Source of the DNA: Bacteroidaceae bacterium
GTDB lineage: Bacteria; Bacteroidota; Bacteroidia; Bacteroidales; Bacteroidaceae
NCBI GenBank assembly: GCA_023227685.1
Contig: JALNVG010000015.1
Span: 1 to 23,766 of the forward strand
Direction of reading: 5' to 3'
DNA: 23,766 nt
Made by a program: the position numbers and the translations under genes. Position 1 is the stretch's first letter, and each line of letters opens with the position of its first letter. The notes below the pieces were generated by a model that saw nothing but the letters and a program-made list of their open reading frames with translations, searched no databases and was not told where the DNA came from. Shown piece after piece: positions 16,539-23,668 of this stretch.

Positions 16539-18578
16539 ATGAAAGAAATAAATAACGGCATTGAACCGCAAGAAAAAGAAATAGATACTGATAATTCTGA
16601 ATTTCAAGGTGCACTAAACCTCATCCAATTCACCCATCAGTCTGTTTTCCTCACCGGCAAAGCAGGTACAGGGAAATCGACTTTCCTACGCTATATATGC
16701 AAAGTTACAAAAAAGAAATACGTCGTACTGGCTCCTACGGGTATCGCTGCCATAAATGCAGGAGGAAGCACATTACATAGTTTTTTCAAACTTCCTTTCC
16801 ATCCCATCCTACCGGATGATCCTGATTTGAACACAAAAAACGGACGTATATATGATTTCTTTAAATACAACACCGAGCATCGTCAACTACTCAAGGAGCT
16901 AGAACTCATCATTATAGACGAGATTTCCATGGTAAGAGCCGATATTATTGACGCTATCGATCGTATTCTCCGAGTTTTTTCGCATAATATCAGCGTACCA
17001 TTTGGTGGAAAACAATTATTACTTGTCGGTGACATTTACCAATTGGAGCCAGTAGTAAAAAACGATGAACGTGAGATATTAAATCGATTTTATCCCAATC
17101 CGTTTTTCTTTTCGGCCCGTGTATTCAACGAAATCAACCTCGTTTCCATTGAATTACAAATAGTTTACCGACAAAATGACCAGGCTTTTGTCAACGTACT
17201 CGATCATATACGCAATAATACAGCTAACAATAAAGATCTACAGTTGCTCAATTCACGTTACTCAAACGTCCCTGAAGAGACAAACAATGATATGTATATC
17301 ACTCTGGCTACCCGCCGTGACGTAGTAGACTTCATTAACCAAAAAAAACTTGACGAGCTTCCTGGAGATGCTATCAATTTCACAGGCAAAATTCTTGGAG
17401 AATTTCCGGAAAACAGTCTACCTACTTCCAAAGAACTCACATTGAAACTCGGTGTACAAATTATCTTCATCAAAAATGATTTTGAGAAACGCTGGGTAAA
17501 CGGTACTATTGGCATAATTACAGGCATTGACGAAAGCGAAGAAACCATCTACATTGAAACCGACAAGGGCTTGTCCTGCGATGTAAAACCTGAGTCTTGG
17601 CAAAATATCCGCTACACTTACAACGAAGAAAAGAAGAAAATCGAAGAAGAAGAACTCGGCAACTTTACTCAATTTCCCATTCGCTTAGCATGGGCCATCA
17701 CCGTACACAAAAGCCAGGGATTGACCTTTAATAAAGTCATCGTTGACTTTACGGGCGGGGTCTTTGCCGGTGGACAAACCTATGTGGCTTTGAGCCGCTG
17801 CTGCTCTCTCAAGGGAATTAAACTAACGCGTCCAATCAACCCAACCGACATCTTTGTGAAAAAAGAAATTGTCAATTTTTCTAAACAATTCAATAACAAA
17901 CAAGCCATTGACAAGGCGATGAAAGAAGCGCAAGCCGATTTGCAATACAACGCTGCCATCAAGGCTTTCGATAAAGGTAATATGGATGAATGCTTGAAGC
18001 AATTCTTTCTAGCCATCCACTCCCGATACGACATAGAAAAACCTGTTTCCAAACGATATATACGACGGAAATTAAATACCGTTAATAATATGAAAAAACA
18101 AATCGCAATCATGAAAGAGAAGGTGGATAAACAACAAGAACATCTCAAAAAGTACGCTCACGAATATTTATTAATGGGTGACGAATGCATCACCCAAGCC
18201 CATGATTATAAATCAGCCTTCTCCAATTATAACAAAGCTATAGAATTATATACCGATTATGCCGATGCTTGGGTACGCAAGGGCGTAACCTATATGAACA
18301 ACAAACAAATATTCGAAGCTGAAAATTGTCTAAGCAAAGCTATCTTATGCGATCCCATGAATTTTAAAGCCGTATTTAATCGTGGCAAACTTCATCTGAA
18401 CAAAGATGAAATAGACGAAGCCATTGCTGATCTTGACAAAGCTACTACTATAAAGCCCATCCACAGTAGTGCGCATCGCCTCTTTGGCAATGCCCTCATG
18501 AAAGCTGGGAAAAAAGAAGATGCTGCCTCAGAATGGAAATTAGCAGAAGAGCTAAAGAAAAGCAGTAAAAAGAAATAA
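16539..18578 (+). CDS. Pif1/RecD-like SF1 helicase with C-terminal TPR repeats
   Basis: A 679-residue protein. Residues about 25-450 form an SF1B helicase of the Pif1/Dda/RecD2 group. Walker A is TGKAGTGKST (39-48), with APTGIAAINAGGSTLHSFF as motif Ia, Walker B IIIDEIS (124-130), motif III GDIYQLEPV, and the late motifs AITVHKSQGLTFNKV and YVALSRCCSLKG. This group unwinds DNA 5' to 3'. From about residue 541 there are about four TPR units (EYLLMGDECITQAHDYKSAF, AWVRKGVTYMNNKQIFEAE, KAVFNRGKLHLNKDEIDEAI, SAHRLFGNALMKAGKKEDAA), so a protein-interaction tail is fused to the motor. A Lys-rich linker precedes the TPRs (about 500-540). It is the last gene of the HAD operon. The partner bound by the TPRs is unknown. 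Confidence 0.9.
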   Translation: MKEINNGIEPQEKEIDTDNSEFQGALNLIQFTHQSVFLTGKAGTGKSTFLRYICKVTKKKYVVLAPTGIAAINAGGSTLHSFFKLPFHPILPDDPDLNTKNGRIYDFFKYNTEHRQLLKELELIIIDEISMVRADIIDAIDRILRVFSHNISVPFGGKQLLLVGDIYQLEPVVKNDEREILNRFYPNPFFFSARVFNEINLVSIELQIVYRQNDQAFVNVLDHIRNNTANNKDLQLLNSRYSNVPEETNNDMYITLATRRDVVDFINQKKLDELPGDAINFTGKILGEFPENSLPTSKELTLKLGVQIIFIKNDFEKRWVNGTIGIITGIDESEETIYIETDKGLSCDVKPESWQNIRYTYNEEKKKIEEEELGNFTQFPIRLAWAITVHKSQGLTFNKVIVDFTGGVFAGGQTYVALSRCCSLKGIKLTRPINPTDIFVKKEIVNFSKQFNNKQAIDKAMKEAQADLQYNAAIKAFDKGNMDECLKQFFLAIHSRYDIEKPVSKRYIRRKLNTVNNMKKQIAIMKEKVDKQQEHLKKYAHEYLLMGDECITQAHDYKSAFSNYNKAIELYTDYADAWVRKGVTYMNNKQIFEAENCLSKAILCDPMNFKAVFNRGKLHLNKDEIDEAIADLDKATTIKPIHSSAHRLFGNALMKAGKKEDAASEWKLAEELKKSSKKK

Positions 18579-18677
18579 GAAACATAAACCAGTCTTTACC
18601 ACATAATAAATAATCGATATTTATCAAACTTTATCAAAAAAAATCAATATAAAAGATAAATATCTCCATATTTTCTG

Positions 18678-18685
18678 TATTTTTG
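18678..18685 (+). promoter_or_regulatory. -7 promoter element in the 347-bp gap before the YciO-like gene
   Basis: TATTTTTG is an exact TAnnTTTG match 240 bp before the gene at 18926. No -33 TTTG is visible, and the AT-rich surroundings make chance matches more likely. The rest of the gap 18579-18925 holds only the short ORF at 18861-18905 and the Shine-Dalgarno site. Confidence 0.4.
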
Positions 18686-18860
18686 TCTTTTATAACAGTA
18701 AGCATCATGATTAGGCACAAATTATCAAAAAAATTTTGAAAAAAGCAACAATAATCATCTGCTATATTTTGTGATCGAAAGCTAAAAAAAAGGATCCGAT
18801 TTTTACAAATTAGGCATAAGTTCGTTCAAACATTTTCCAAAAGCATCCATTACACAAAAA

Positions 18861-18905
18861 ATGATTAACAAAGCCATTAACTTTCTATTGAGAAAACAGA
18901 AATAA
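18861..18905 (+). other. Possible 14-codon leader ORF
   Basis: ATG at 18861 opens MINKAINFLLRKQK and stops at TAA 18903-18905, directly before the Shine-Dalgarno sequence of the next gene. It is basic and amphipathic. With only 14 codons in AT-rich DNA it may be chance. Confidence 0.2.
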
Positions 18906-18913
18906 AAGGAGGT
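18906..18913 (+). promoter_or_regulatory. Unusually strong Shine-Dalgarno sequence
   Basis: AAGGAGGT is a perfect anti-16S complement, 12 nt before the ATG at 18926. Most genes in this window have no such site, as is usual for Bacteroidetes, so it stands out and supports the chosen start. Confidence 0.6.
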
Positions 18914-18925
18914 CAGCATTTTATT

Positions 18926-19537
18926 ATGATATTAAAATTATATGATAAAAATAATAATCCGGAAGATCTGAATAAGATTGTAAGAATACTAAATGATGGG
19001 GGACTTATTATCTATCCGACAGATACAACCTATGCCATCGGTTGCCATGCACTAAAAGAACGTTCCATAGAAAAAATATGCAAAATAAAGGACATAAATC
19101 CACGTAAAAGCCATTTATCTATTATTTGTTATGACCTAAGCAGCATTAGTACATACGCTAAAGTCAATAACAATACTTTCAAACTAATGAAACATAATCT
19201 ACCCGGTCCATTCACTTTTATTCTTGATGGTACAACACAACTGCCAAAAAGCTTCCGTAATCGTAAAGAAGTTGGTATCCGTATGCCAGACAATTATATT
19301 ATTCGAGATATTGTCCGCATGCTTGAAGCACCGATCATGACATCCACTTTACCTTTTAACAAGCATAAAGATATTGAATATTTTACTAATCCAGAACTAA
19401 TCGATGAAGAATATGGCAATCTGGTTGATCTGGTGGTTGATGGTGGCATCGGTGGCATAGAGCCATCTACAATTATTGATTGCACACAAGATCCACCCGA
19501 AATTATTAGACAGGGGAAAGGGATATTGATAAAATAA
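18926..19537 (+). CDS. Sua5/YciO/YrdC family protein, YciO-like
   Basis: A 203-residue protein with the YrdC fold. YrdC/Sua5 members make threonylcarbamoyl-AMP for the t6A37 modification of tRNA; the function of the YciO branch is less clear. The N-terminal signature GLIIYPTDTTYAIGC is at about 30-44. It most resembles E. coli YciO as I recall it: ICKIKDINPRKSHLSIIC, then LMKHNLPGPFTFILDGTTQ, GIRMPDN, and near the end VDLVVDGGIGGIEPSTIIDC. Length matches YciO and lacks the extra Sua5 domain. The gene stands alone after a 347-bp gap with a strong Shine-Dalgarno site. Automated pipelines may call it L-threonylcarbamoyladenylate synthase. Confidence 0.88.
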   Translation: MILKLYDKNNNPEDLNKIVRILNDGGLIIYPTDTTYAIGCHALKERSIEKICKIKDINPRKSHLSIICYDLSSISTYAKVNNNTFKLMKHNLPGPFTFILDGTTQLPKSFRNRKEVGIRMPDNYIIRDIVRMLEAPIMTSTLPFNKHKDIEYFTNPELIDEEYGNLVDLVVDGGIGGIEPSTIIDCTQDPPEIIRQGKGILIK

Positions 19538-19660
19538 TCTCCATCCTTATGTGATTAATTAGCTTTAATATGAAAATATCCAAAAAATACATATTAGACT
19601 AATAATAAACATCCCATAAAAGAATTTTGACTGCATTTATTAGAAAATCAGCAAAATGTT

Positions 19661-19690
19661 TTTGTTTTGCTTCGTTTTACATTATTTTTG
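19661..19690 (+). promoter_or_regulatory. Bacteroidetes-type promoter of the DeoR-family gene
   Basis: TTTG at 19661-19664 and TATTTTTG (exact TAnnTTTG) at 19683-19690 are 18 bp apart, one less than canonical. The gene starts at 19779, leaving a leader of about 80 nt. Confidence 0.65.
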
Positions 19691-19778
19691 CAGATAAAAC
19701 AAGAATTACCATAGAGAAAGAATAAGATCTATTACATTTTTTAAAGATATATGTATAGACTGCAGGTAATTATATAAA

Positions 19779-20570
19779 ATGCCATATGATGTACAACTTT
19801 TGAATACCTCTGTTATGCAATTAAACCAAAGAAGAACGAAAATATTAGAAATGATTCGAGAAGACGGTCATGCCAAAGTACAAGAACTGAGTCATATTTT
19901 TAAAGTATCCGATGTTACCATACGACAAGATTTGGAAATATTAGAACAAGCTGGCTATATTCAGCGTGAATACGGAGGAGCCTTTTTAAAAGACGTAGGC
20001 TCTTTTGCCAAGACTATCACTCTTTCTAACCAAAGTAATATGAGTGCAAAACAGGAAATCGCTCAAAAAGCTGTTAAGTACATTAAAAATGGGGATAGTA
20101 TCATACTTGACTCTGGTACGACAACAACCGAAATTGCCAAACTATTAATCGCATACAAAGAATTAAATGTAATTACTAATTCCCTAAATATTGCGCTGAT
20201 TCTTGGTGAAAACCCCGGCATCAATCTTATAGTAACAGGTGGCGAATTTAAAGCTCCAACCTTGTCTCTAACCGGCCAAAAGGCTGCCGACTTCTTTCAG
20301 AATATTCATGTTGACAAGTTATTTCTTGCCACTGCCGGCATCTCCACAGATCTGGGCCTTACATATCCAAGTCTCAGTGATCTAGTTGTTAAACAAGCAA
20401 TGATAAACTCTTCAGACGTTATTTTCCTTGTTGCCGATGCCACAAAGATAGGCATGTGCGCCTTTGCCAACCTTGGCCCTGTTTCCATAATAGATTATAT
20501 TATAACAGATAGCTCTATTACTCCCGAAAAAACACAAATACTACAAGAGAATAATATTAAAATGATTTAA
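19779..20570 (+). CDS. DeoR/GlpR family transcriptional regulator
   Basis: A 263-residue sugar-metabolism-type repressor. The N-terminal DeoR winged helix-turn-helix spans about 15-70 (QRRTKILEMIREDGHAKVQE, then VSDVTIRQDLEILEQAGYI and REYGGAF). The C-terminal DeoR sensor domain binds a phosphorylated sugar and has the typical DSGTTTTEIAKLL loop (about 112-124), VITNSLNIA, and LFLATAGIS. An alternative start at 19815 (MQLNQRRTKI) fits the family better, because most members begin only a few residues before this motif. No sugar operon is next to it, so its targets are unknown. It converges on the lactonase gene; DeoR regulators and sugar-acid enzymes are functionally plausible partners, but nothing here proves a link. 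Confidence 0.9.
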   Translation: MPYDVQLLNTSVMQLNQRRTKILEMIREDGHAKVQELSHIFKVSDVTIRQDLEILEQAGYIQREYGGAFLKDVGSFAKTITLSNQSNMSAKQEIAQKAVKYIKNGDSIILDSGTTTTEIAKLLIAYKELNVITNSLNIALILGENPGINLIVTGGEFKAPTLSLTGQKAADFFQNIHVDKLFLATAGISTDLGLTYPSLSDLVVKQAMINSSDVIFLVADATKIGMCAFANLGPVSIIDYIITDSSITPEKTQILQENNIKMI

Positions 20571-20636
20571 ACATTTCGTGCACATCTTAGTTCTAAAACG
20601 TTATATCAAAAAATATATCATCGAAAAGTTCAGAAC

Positions 20637-21749
20637 TTATTGCACGAAGCGGATACAAACCGGTTTGTCCAGATTAACGTTTTGGTGCGTGTCCGTGAGC
20701 AATCCGGTATTTTGATCACGCAAAAAAACCTGAATGGTGTTACTATCTCGGCAAGCCACTAATAAATATTTACCGTTGGGCGTAATATTAAAATTGCGTG
20801 GATAAATACCCGTGGTCTGGTATCCTACCTTGGTCAGCATGCCATCGGCGGTATTTATACCAAATATAGCTATGCCATCCCCCTTCAGCCGATTACTGGA
20901 GTAGAGAAACTTCCCGTCAGGACTGATGTGGATATCGGCACTCCCGCATGCTTGCAGTGTATCAGCGGTCACTACTTGAATAGTTTTCAAATTGCCGTCG
21001 TTATATTTAAAAGCGGTCACTTTGCCGGAAAGCTCTCCGATGACGTACGCATATTTACCGTTGGGACTAAATATGAGATGACGGGGACCGTAATCAATCG
21101 CAACTTTTGTTACTTCCATTGAAAGATGTGGGATAATGCTATTAGGATGTAGCACAAATCGTAAGATCTGGTCCGCGCTGAAATCCGTTGCAAAAACATA
21201 TTTTCCGTCCGGAGAAAACAGGGCACAATGTACATGTGCTTTGGCTTGGCGCACTGTATCCGGTCCACTTGTACTACCCATAAAAAGCGTATCCAAAGGC
21301 AGTAGCGAACCATCACTTTTCAGCCCAAACACCGACATGCTGCCGCCGGTATAATTAGCCGTCAACACCTCTTTACCGTTGGTCGAAACATAACACGGAT
21401 CGGCACCTAATGTCGGTTGGCGATTTAGTAATCGCAGGCTACCCTTCTGCTTATCAAAAGCAAAAGCATTCAGTGCTGCTGTTGAATCACTCATTTCGCT
21501 GACTGCATAAAGATATTTCCTGTCGGCGGAGGGAGTCAGATAAGATGGATTGGGTACAGCTATTGAGTCGAGTACTTGTGTCGTTCCTATATCCTGACTG
21601 AAGCTAAACGTATAAATGCCCTTACTCGTACCGTTGGTATAGGTACCCACTATCATCGTTAAATTATTATTCTCATTGCTACCTGAAAGACTTTGATTCC
21701 CGCATGCTACCAAAGCGATAGCAAGCAAACAAAAAATAAGTTTTCTCAT
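20637..21749 (-). CDS. Lactonase family beta-propeller lipoprotein (6-phosphogluconolactonase-like)
   Basis: A 370-residue protein of the YbhE-type seven-bladed propeller lactonase family, whose characterised members hydrolyse 6-phosphogluconolactone or other lactones. It starts with a lipoprotein signal, MRKLIFCLLAIALVAC, with lipobox cysteine C16. The blades follow: TMIVGTYTNGTSKGIYTFSF, NPSYLTPSADRKYLYAVSE, AHVHCALFSPDGKYVFATDF, GPRHLIFSPNGKYAYVIGEL, ADIHISPDGKFLYSSNR, and PRNFNITPNGKYLLVACRDS. The repeated (S/T)P(N/D)GKY motif is the family hallmark. A lipid-anchored, extracytoplasmic site means 6-phosphogluconate metabolism is not certain, and an unphosphorylated lactone is equally possible. 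Sampled stretches look more GC-rich than most neighbours. Confidence 0.88.
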   Translation of the reverse strand: MRKLIFCLLAIALVACGNQSLSGSNENNNLTMIVGTYTNGTSKGIYTFSFSQDIGTTQVLDSIAVPNPSYLTPSADRKYLYAVSEMSDSTAALNAFAFDKQKGSLRLLNRQPTLGADPCYVSTNGKEVLTANYTGGSMSVFGLKSDGSLLPLDTLFMGSTSGPDTVRQAKAHVHCALFSPDGKYVFATDFSADQILRFVLHPNSIIPHLSMEVTKVAIDYGPRHLIFSPNGKYAYVIGELSGKVTAFKYNDGNLKTIQVVTADTLQACGSADIHISPDGKFLYSSNRLKGDGIAIFGINTADGMLTKVGYQTTGIYPRNFNITPNGKYLLVACRDSNTIQVFLRDQNTGLLTDTHQNVNLDKPVCIRFVQ

Positions 21750-21825
21750 TTTATATTCTCATTAATATTGCATTCTTAAAATAAAGAAACATCAGGTTAC
21801 CATTTACGCTGAAGTTTACATAAGA

Positions 21826-21833
21826 CAAAGATA
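21826..21833 (-). promoter_or_regulatory. -7 promoter element of the lactonase gene
   Basis: On the minus strand this reads TATCTTTG, an exact TAnnTTTG match, 76 bp before the gene start at 21749. No -33 TTTG is seen at the expected distance. Confidence 0.5.
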
Positions 21834-21896
21834 ATATAATCTACTATTATTCTGTATCCCCCCCTCTTTTTTTCGCATTTATACCTGGGTAGATTT

Positions 21897-21938
21897 TTTT
21901 TTGTAAGGGGAAAGAGTACTTTTTCTACTTACAAAAAA
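21897..21938. repeat. 11-bp perfect inverted repeat between lactonase and CIS remnant
   Basis: TTTTTTGTAAG (21897-21907) and CTTACAAAAAA (21928-21938) are perfect reverse complements around a 20-nt loop that is itself near-palindromic (GAAAGAGTACTTTTTC). It is the only clear structure in 21834-22143, a gap that also holds runs of seven C and seven T near 21858-21871. It has no T-run placed for termination on either strand. Confidence 0.5.
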
Positions 21939-22150
21939 GCAGATCACTTGGTAATCGTCCTTAACTCAGATAAAGACTATAGCAGTGTAACTCCTTATTA
22001 TACGTTGTATTTTTTCGGGTTAAACTTTTAATATTTGTACGAAAAAACGGCATAGACAAAAAATAGTGTATCTTTACAACGAATTTCAAACCATTACAAA
22101 GTCATAGAGTTCCGGACCTGTTTATATATAAATTAATAATAGAATGAGCT

Positions 22151-22452
22151 ATGAACGCAATGAAAACACTGGGAATATACATAGAGAAAAATACATTTCC
22201 CAATGCCTTAGTGGAAATAGCAACCGCTGTGCCTTGCAATCGACCGTGTTAAAATATTGCGGTTATGAGATAAAAATCGTTTTGCCATATTGGACAGATA
22301 AAGACAGGAAAGATCCTGATGGCAGGCATTTACACAATGGCGGACAATACCATGGGCGTATGGAAGCACTGGGAAATGTGGTTGTTGGAGCAGTTGTAAG
22401 TCCGGCGGAATTCATTGAAATTACTTTCCAACAACAAATACAAAAGAGTTAA
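22151..22452 (+). pseudogene. Collapsed tail-sheath gene of a contractile injection system
   Basis: About 100 codons hold fragments of a phage-type tail sheath in the correct order but in three frames. In the frame of 22151 the start reads MKTLGIYIEKNTFPN then ALVEIATAVP (22160-22234), the family N-terminus, and runs into a stop at 22250. In the frame of 22144 comes STVLKYCGYEIK (to 22275). A third frame gives NRFAILD (22275-22295). Back in the first frame is MAGIYTMADNTMGVWK (22319-22366). Then, in the frame of 22144 again, ALGNVVVGAVVSP is followed by the family C-terminus PAEFIEITFQQQIQKS. A normal sheath is several hundred residues, so large internal deletions plus at least two single-base losses in A-runs have occurred. 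An uninterrupted 102-codon frame (22144-22452) crosses the region but is better read as a by-product of decay. The product cannot function as a sheath. Confidence 0.75.
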
Positions 22453-22478
22453 TAAGGTATAGAAACAATAAAAATTAA

Positions 22479-22934
22479 ATGATTATGATAAGAGAAGCAC
22501 CAGAAAATGTATGGCCTTTACGCGGATTCTATTTTGCGGTTAAGATAGCAGATTTACCTGAAGCTAAGTTTGGGGAAATATCGGGTCTAGATGTAGGACA
22601 AGAGATAGAATATCATCAAGGAAATGCTCCTGCTTTTCCGACGATTAAAATGCCGGGCATGAGGAAGTACGGAAGAGTAACGTTACATAGGGGCGTTTTC
22701 AAAATGGATGACAAGTTTTTGAAATGGTTCAATAAAATAAAAATGAATATTATTGAACGTCAGCCTATAACGATTATGTTGCTCAATGAATCGGGAGCAC
22801 CAACAATGGTTTGGATATTAAAGAATGCTTGGCCTAACAAAATTACTGGGACAGATATGAAATCAGAAGGTAATGAAGTGGCTGTTGAAACTTTGGAAAT
22901 AGTCCATGAAGGAATAACCATAGAAAATGGCTGA
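22479..22934 (+). CDS. Contractile injection system tail-tube protein (T4 gp19-like)
   Basis: A 151-residue protein matching the T4 gp19-like tube family, which polymerises into the inner tube of phage tails and phage-derived injection systems. Diagnostic segments are FYFAVKIADLPEAKFGEISG, then LDVGQEIEYHQGN, PTIKMPGMRKYGRVTLHRGV, WFNKIKMNIIERQPITIML, and LKNAWPNKITGTDMKSEGNE with VAVETLEIVHEGITIENG at the end. It is full length with no stop or frameshift, in contrast to the wrecked sheath gene 26 bp upstream. Sheath followed by tube is the standard order in these clusters, but the second tube gene, baseplate genes and ATPase that normally follow are absent from the window. ATG codons at residues 1 and 3 are both possible starts. 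Expression is uncertain. Confidence 0.9.
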   Translation: MIMIREAPENVWPLRGFYFAVKIADLPEAKFGEISGLDVGQEIEYHQGNAPAFPTIKMPGMRKYGRVTLHRGVFKMDDKFLKWFNKIKMNIIERQPITIMLLNESGAPTMVWILKNAWPNKITGTDMKSEGNEVAVETLEIVHEGITIENG

Positions 22935-22959
22935 GAATGGAATGACAGAACATTATTTT

Positions 22960-23001
22960 GGAAGCGTAAAGTAAACTGTGTCATAGTCTAATTTACGCTC
23001 C
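22960..23001. terminator. Stem-loop between convergent tube and Nif11-like genes
   Basis: GGAAGCGTAAA (22960-22970) pairs with TTTACGCTCC (22992-23001) with a single bulged A. The loop contains a further short stem (ACTG with TAGT). It sits between two converging genes and could terminate both, although neither side has a strong T-run. Confidence 0.5.
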
Positions 23002-23012
23002 CGAATTACTAC

Positions 23013-23273
23013 CTATACAACCTTATGAGCACTACCCTTTCGCGATTCATGGGGAAATAGACTATACCATATTTGTATTTGCCGCAAGACATCTGCTTGA
23101 TCATAGGTCATACATTTAAACAATAATGAGTTTAGCACATTATCAAATTCCTCCGGAGTAAAATCCATCTCTTTGATCAAGTTCTCCTTCGTCTTAAAAG
23201 AATAACACATTTTGCGAAATTCTTCATCAACTACTGCACGCTTTATAAACTTATCTGCATTATGAATAGACAT
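23013..23273 (-). CDS. Nif11-like small protein
   Basis: An 86-residue protein resembling the Nif11 family: small helical proteins found in nitrogen-fixation clusters and, as leader regions, in some peptide natural-product precursors. The start MSIHNADKFIKRAVVDEEFR matches the Nif11 pattern of an SxxxAxxFIxxVxxDxxFR helix. It is followed by ENLIKEMDFTPEEFDNVL, the usual second part. The C-terminus (YSLFPHESRKGSAHKVV) has no double-glycine or Cys/Ser-rich core, so it does not look like a peptide-toxin precursor. The ATG at 23273 is chosen over one at 23306 because it begins the family motif and leaves a 5-bp gap to the previous gene instead of an overlap. It is last in a minus-strand set with a NifX-like gene and an ABC ATPase. 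Confidence 0.65.
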   Translation of the reverse strand: MSIHNADKFIKRAVVDEEFRKMCYSFKTKENLIKEMDFTPEEFDNVLNSLLFKCMTYDQADVLRQIQIWYSLFPHESRKGSAHKVV

Positions 23274-23278
23274 AGTAT

Positions 23279-23668
23279 TTATTTTTTTATATTTTCGTTT
23301 GTACAACTATTACACTCTCCCGAACAAATAACTCCATTCTCCATAGCCTCTATCGGCGGATAAAGAGTCAGTTTATTTTCTTTAAGCAACATCAAGTTTT
23401 GCTGTAAAATACGTCCTTGGCTTTTATATACCACAAAACCTTTTTCTGAAAGAACTTTCAGAGCCATCAACTGGATATGCCCCACTATTGCCCCTGCAAT
23501 TTTCATTTTTTCAAATTGTGCGAGGATACTGCTTCCTGATGGAATAATTTCCTTCCAAAAAGTAAATGTCGTAGCTTCAGTCTCGGTATCAAACACACAA
23601 ACATCAGCAGTAGTATTAAAACCATCTGCGATGCATTTATTTTTCGATATAGGTATGATGACCTTCAT
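23279..23668 (-). CDS. NifX/NafY-family cofactor-binding protein with C-terminal cysteine motif
   Basis: A 129-residue protein of the dinitrogenase iron-molybdenum cofactor biosynthesis (NifX/NifB C-terminal/NafY) family, which carries FeMo-co or its precursors. The fold is seen in MKVIIPISKNKCIADGFNTT (strand plus loop), ADVCVFDTET, IIPSGSSILAQFEKMKIAGA with IVGHIQLMALKVL, and GFVVYKSQGRILQQNLMLL. At the end CSGECNSC supplies C115, C119 and C122 in a CX3CX2C arrangement, which could bind a metal or Fe-S cluster. Its ATG overlaps the stop of the upstream ABC ATPase by 4 bp (ATGA), so translation is probably coupled. The Nif11-like gene follows after 5 bp. It could alternatively serve another metal cofactor than FeMo-co. 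Confidence 0.75.
   Translation of the reverse strand: MKVIIPISKNKCIADGFNTTADVCVFDTETEATTFTFWKEIIPSGSSILAQFEKMKIAGAIVGHIQLMALKVLSEKGFVVYKSQGRILQQNLMLLKENKLTLYPPIEAMENGVICSGECNSCTNENIKK

Noticed and set aside
20589..20638. Possible terminator between the DeoR and lactonase genes (AGTTCT/AGAACT, and the odd palindrome AAGTTCAGAACTT)
   Set aside because: The stem is only 6 bp with a 37-nt loop, and the palindrome overlaps the lactonase stop codon; too weak to annotate.
22144..22452. A continuous 102-codon frame that could be a novel small gene
   Set aside because: Its pieces match tail-sheath segments only when combined with the other two frames, and its first 28 codons are out of frame with the clear sheath N-terminus starting at 22160.
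23013..23273. Nif11-type leader of a ribosomally made peptide natural product
   Set aside because: There is no double-glycine cleavage site and no Cys/Ser/Thr-rich core; the neighbouring NifX-like gene favours the nitrogen-fixation context.
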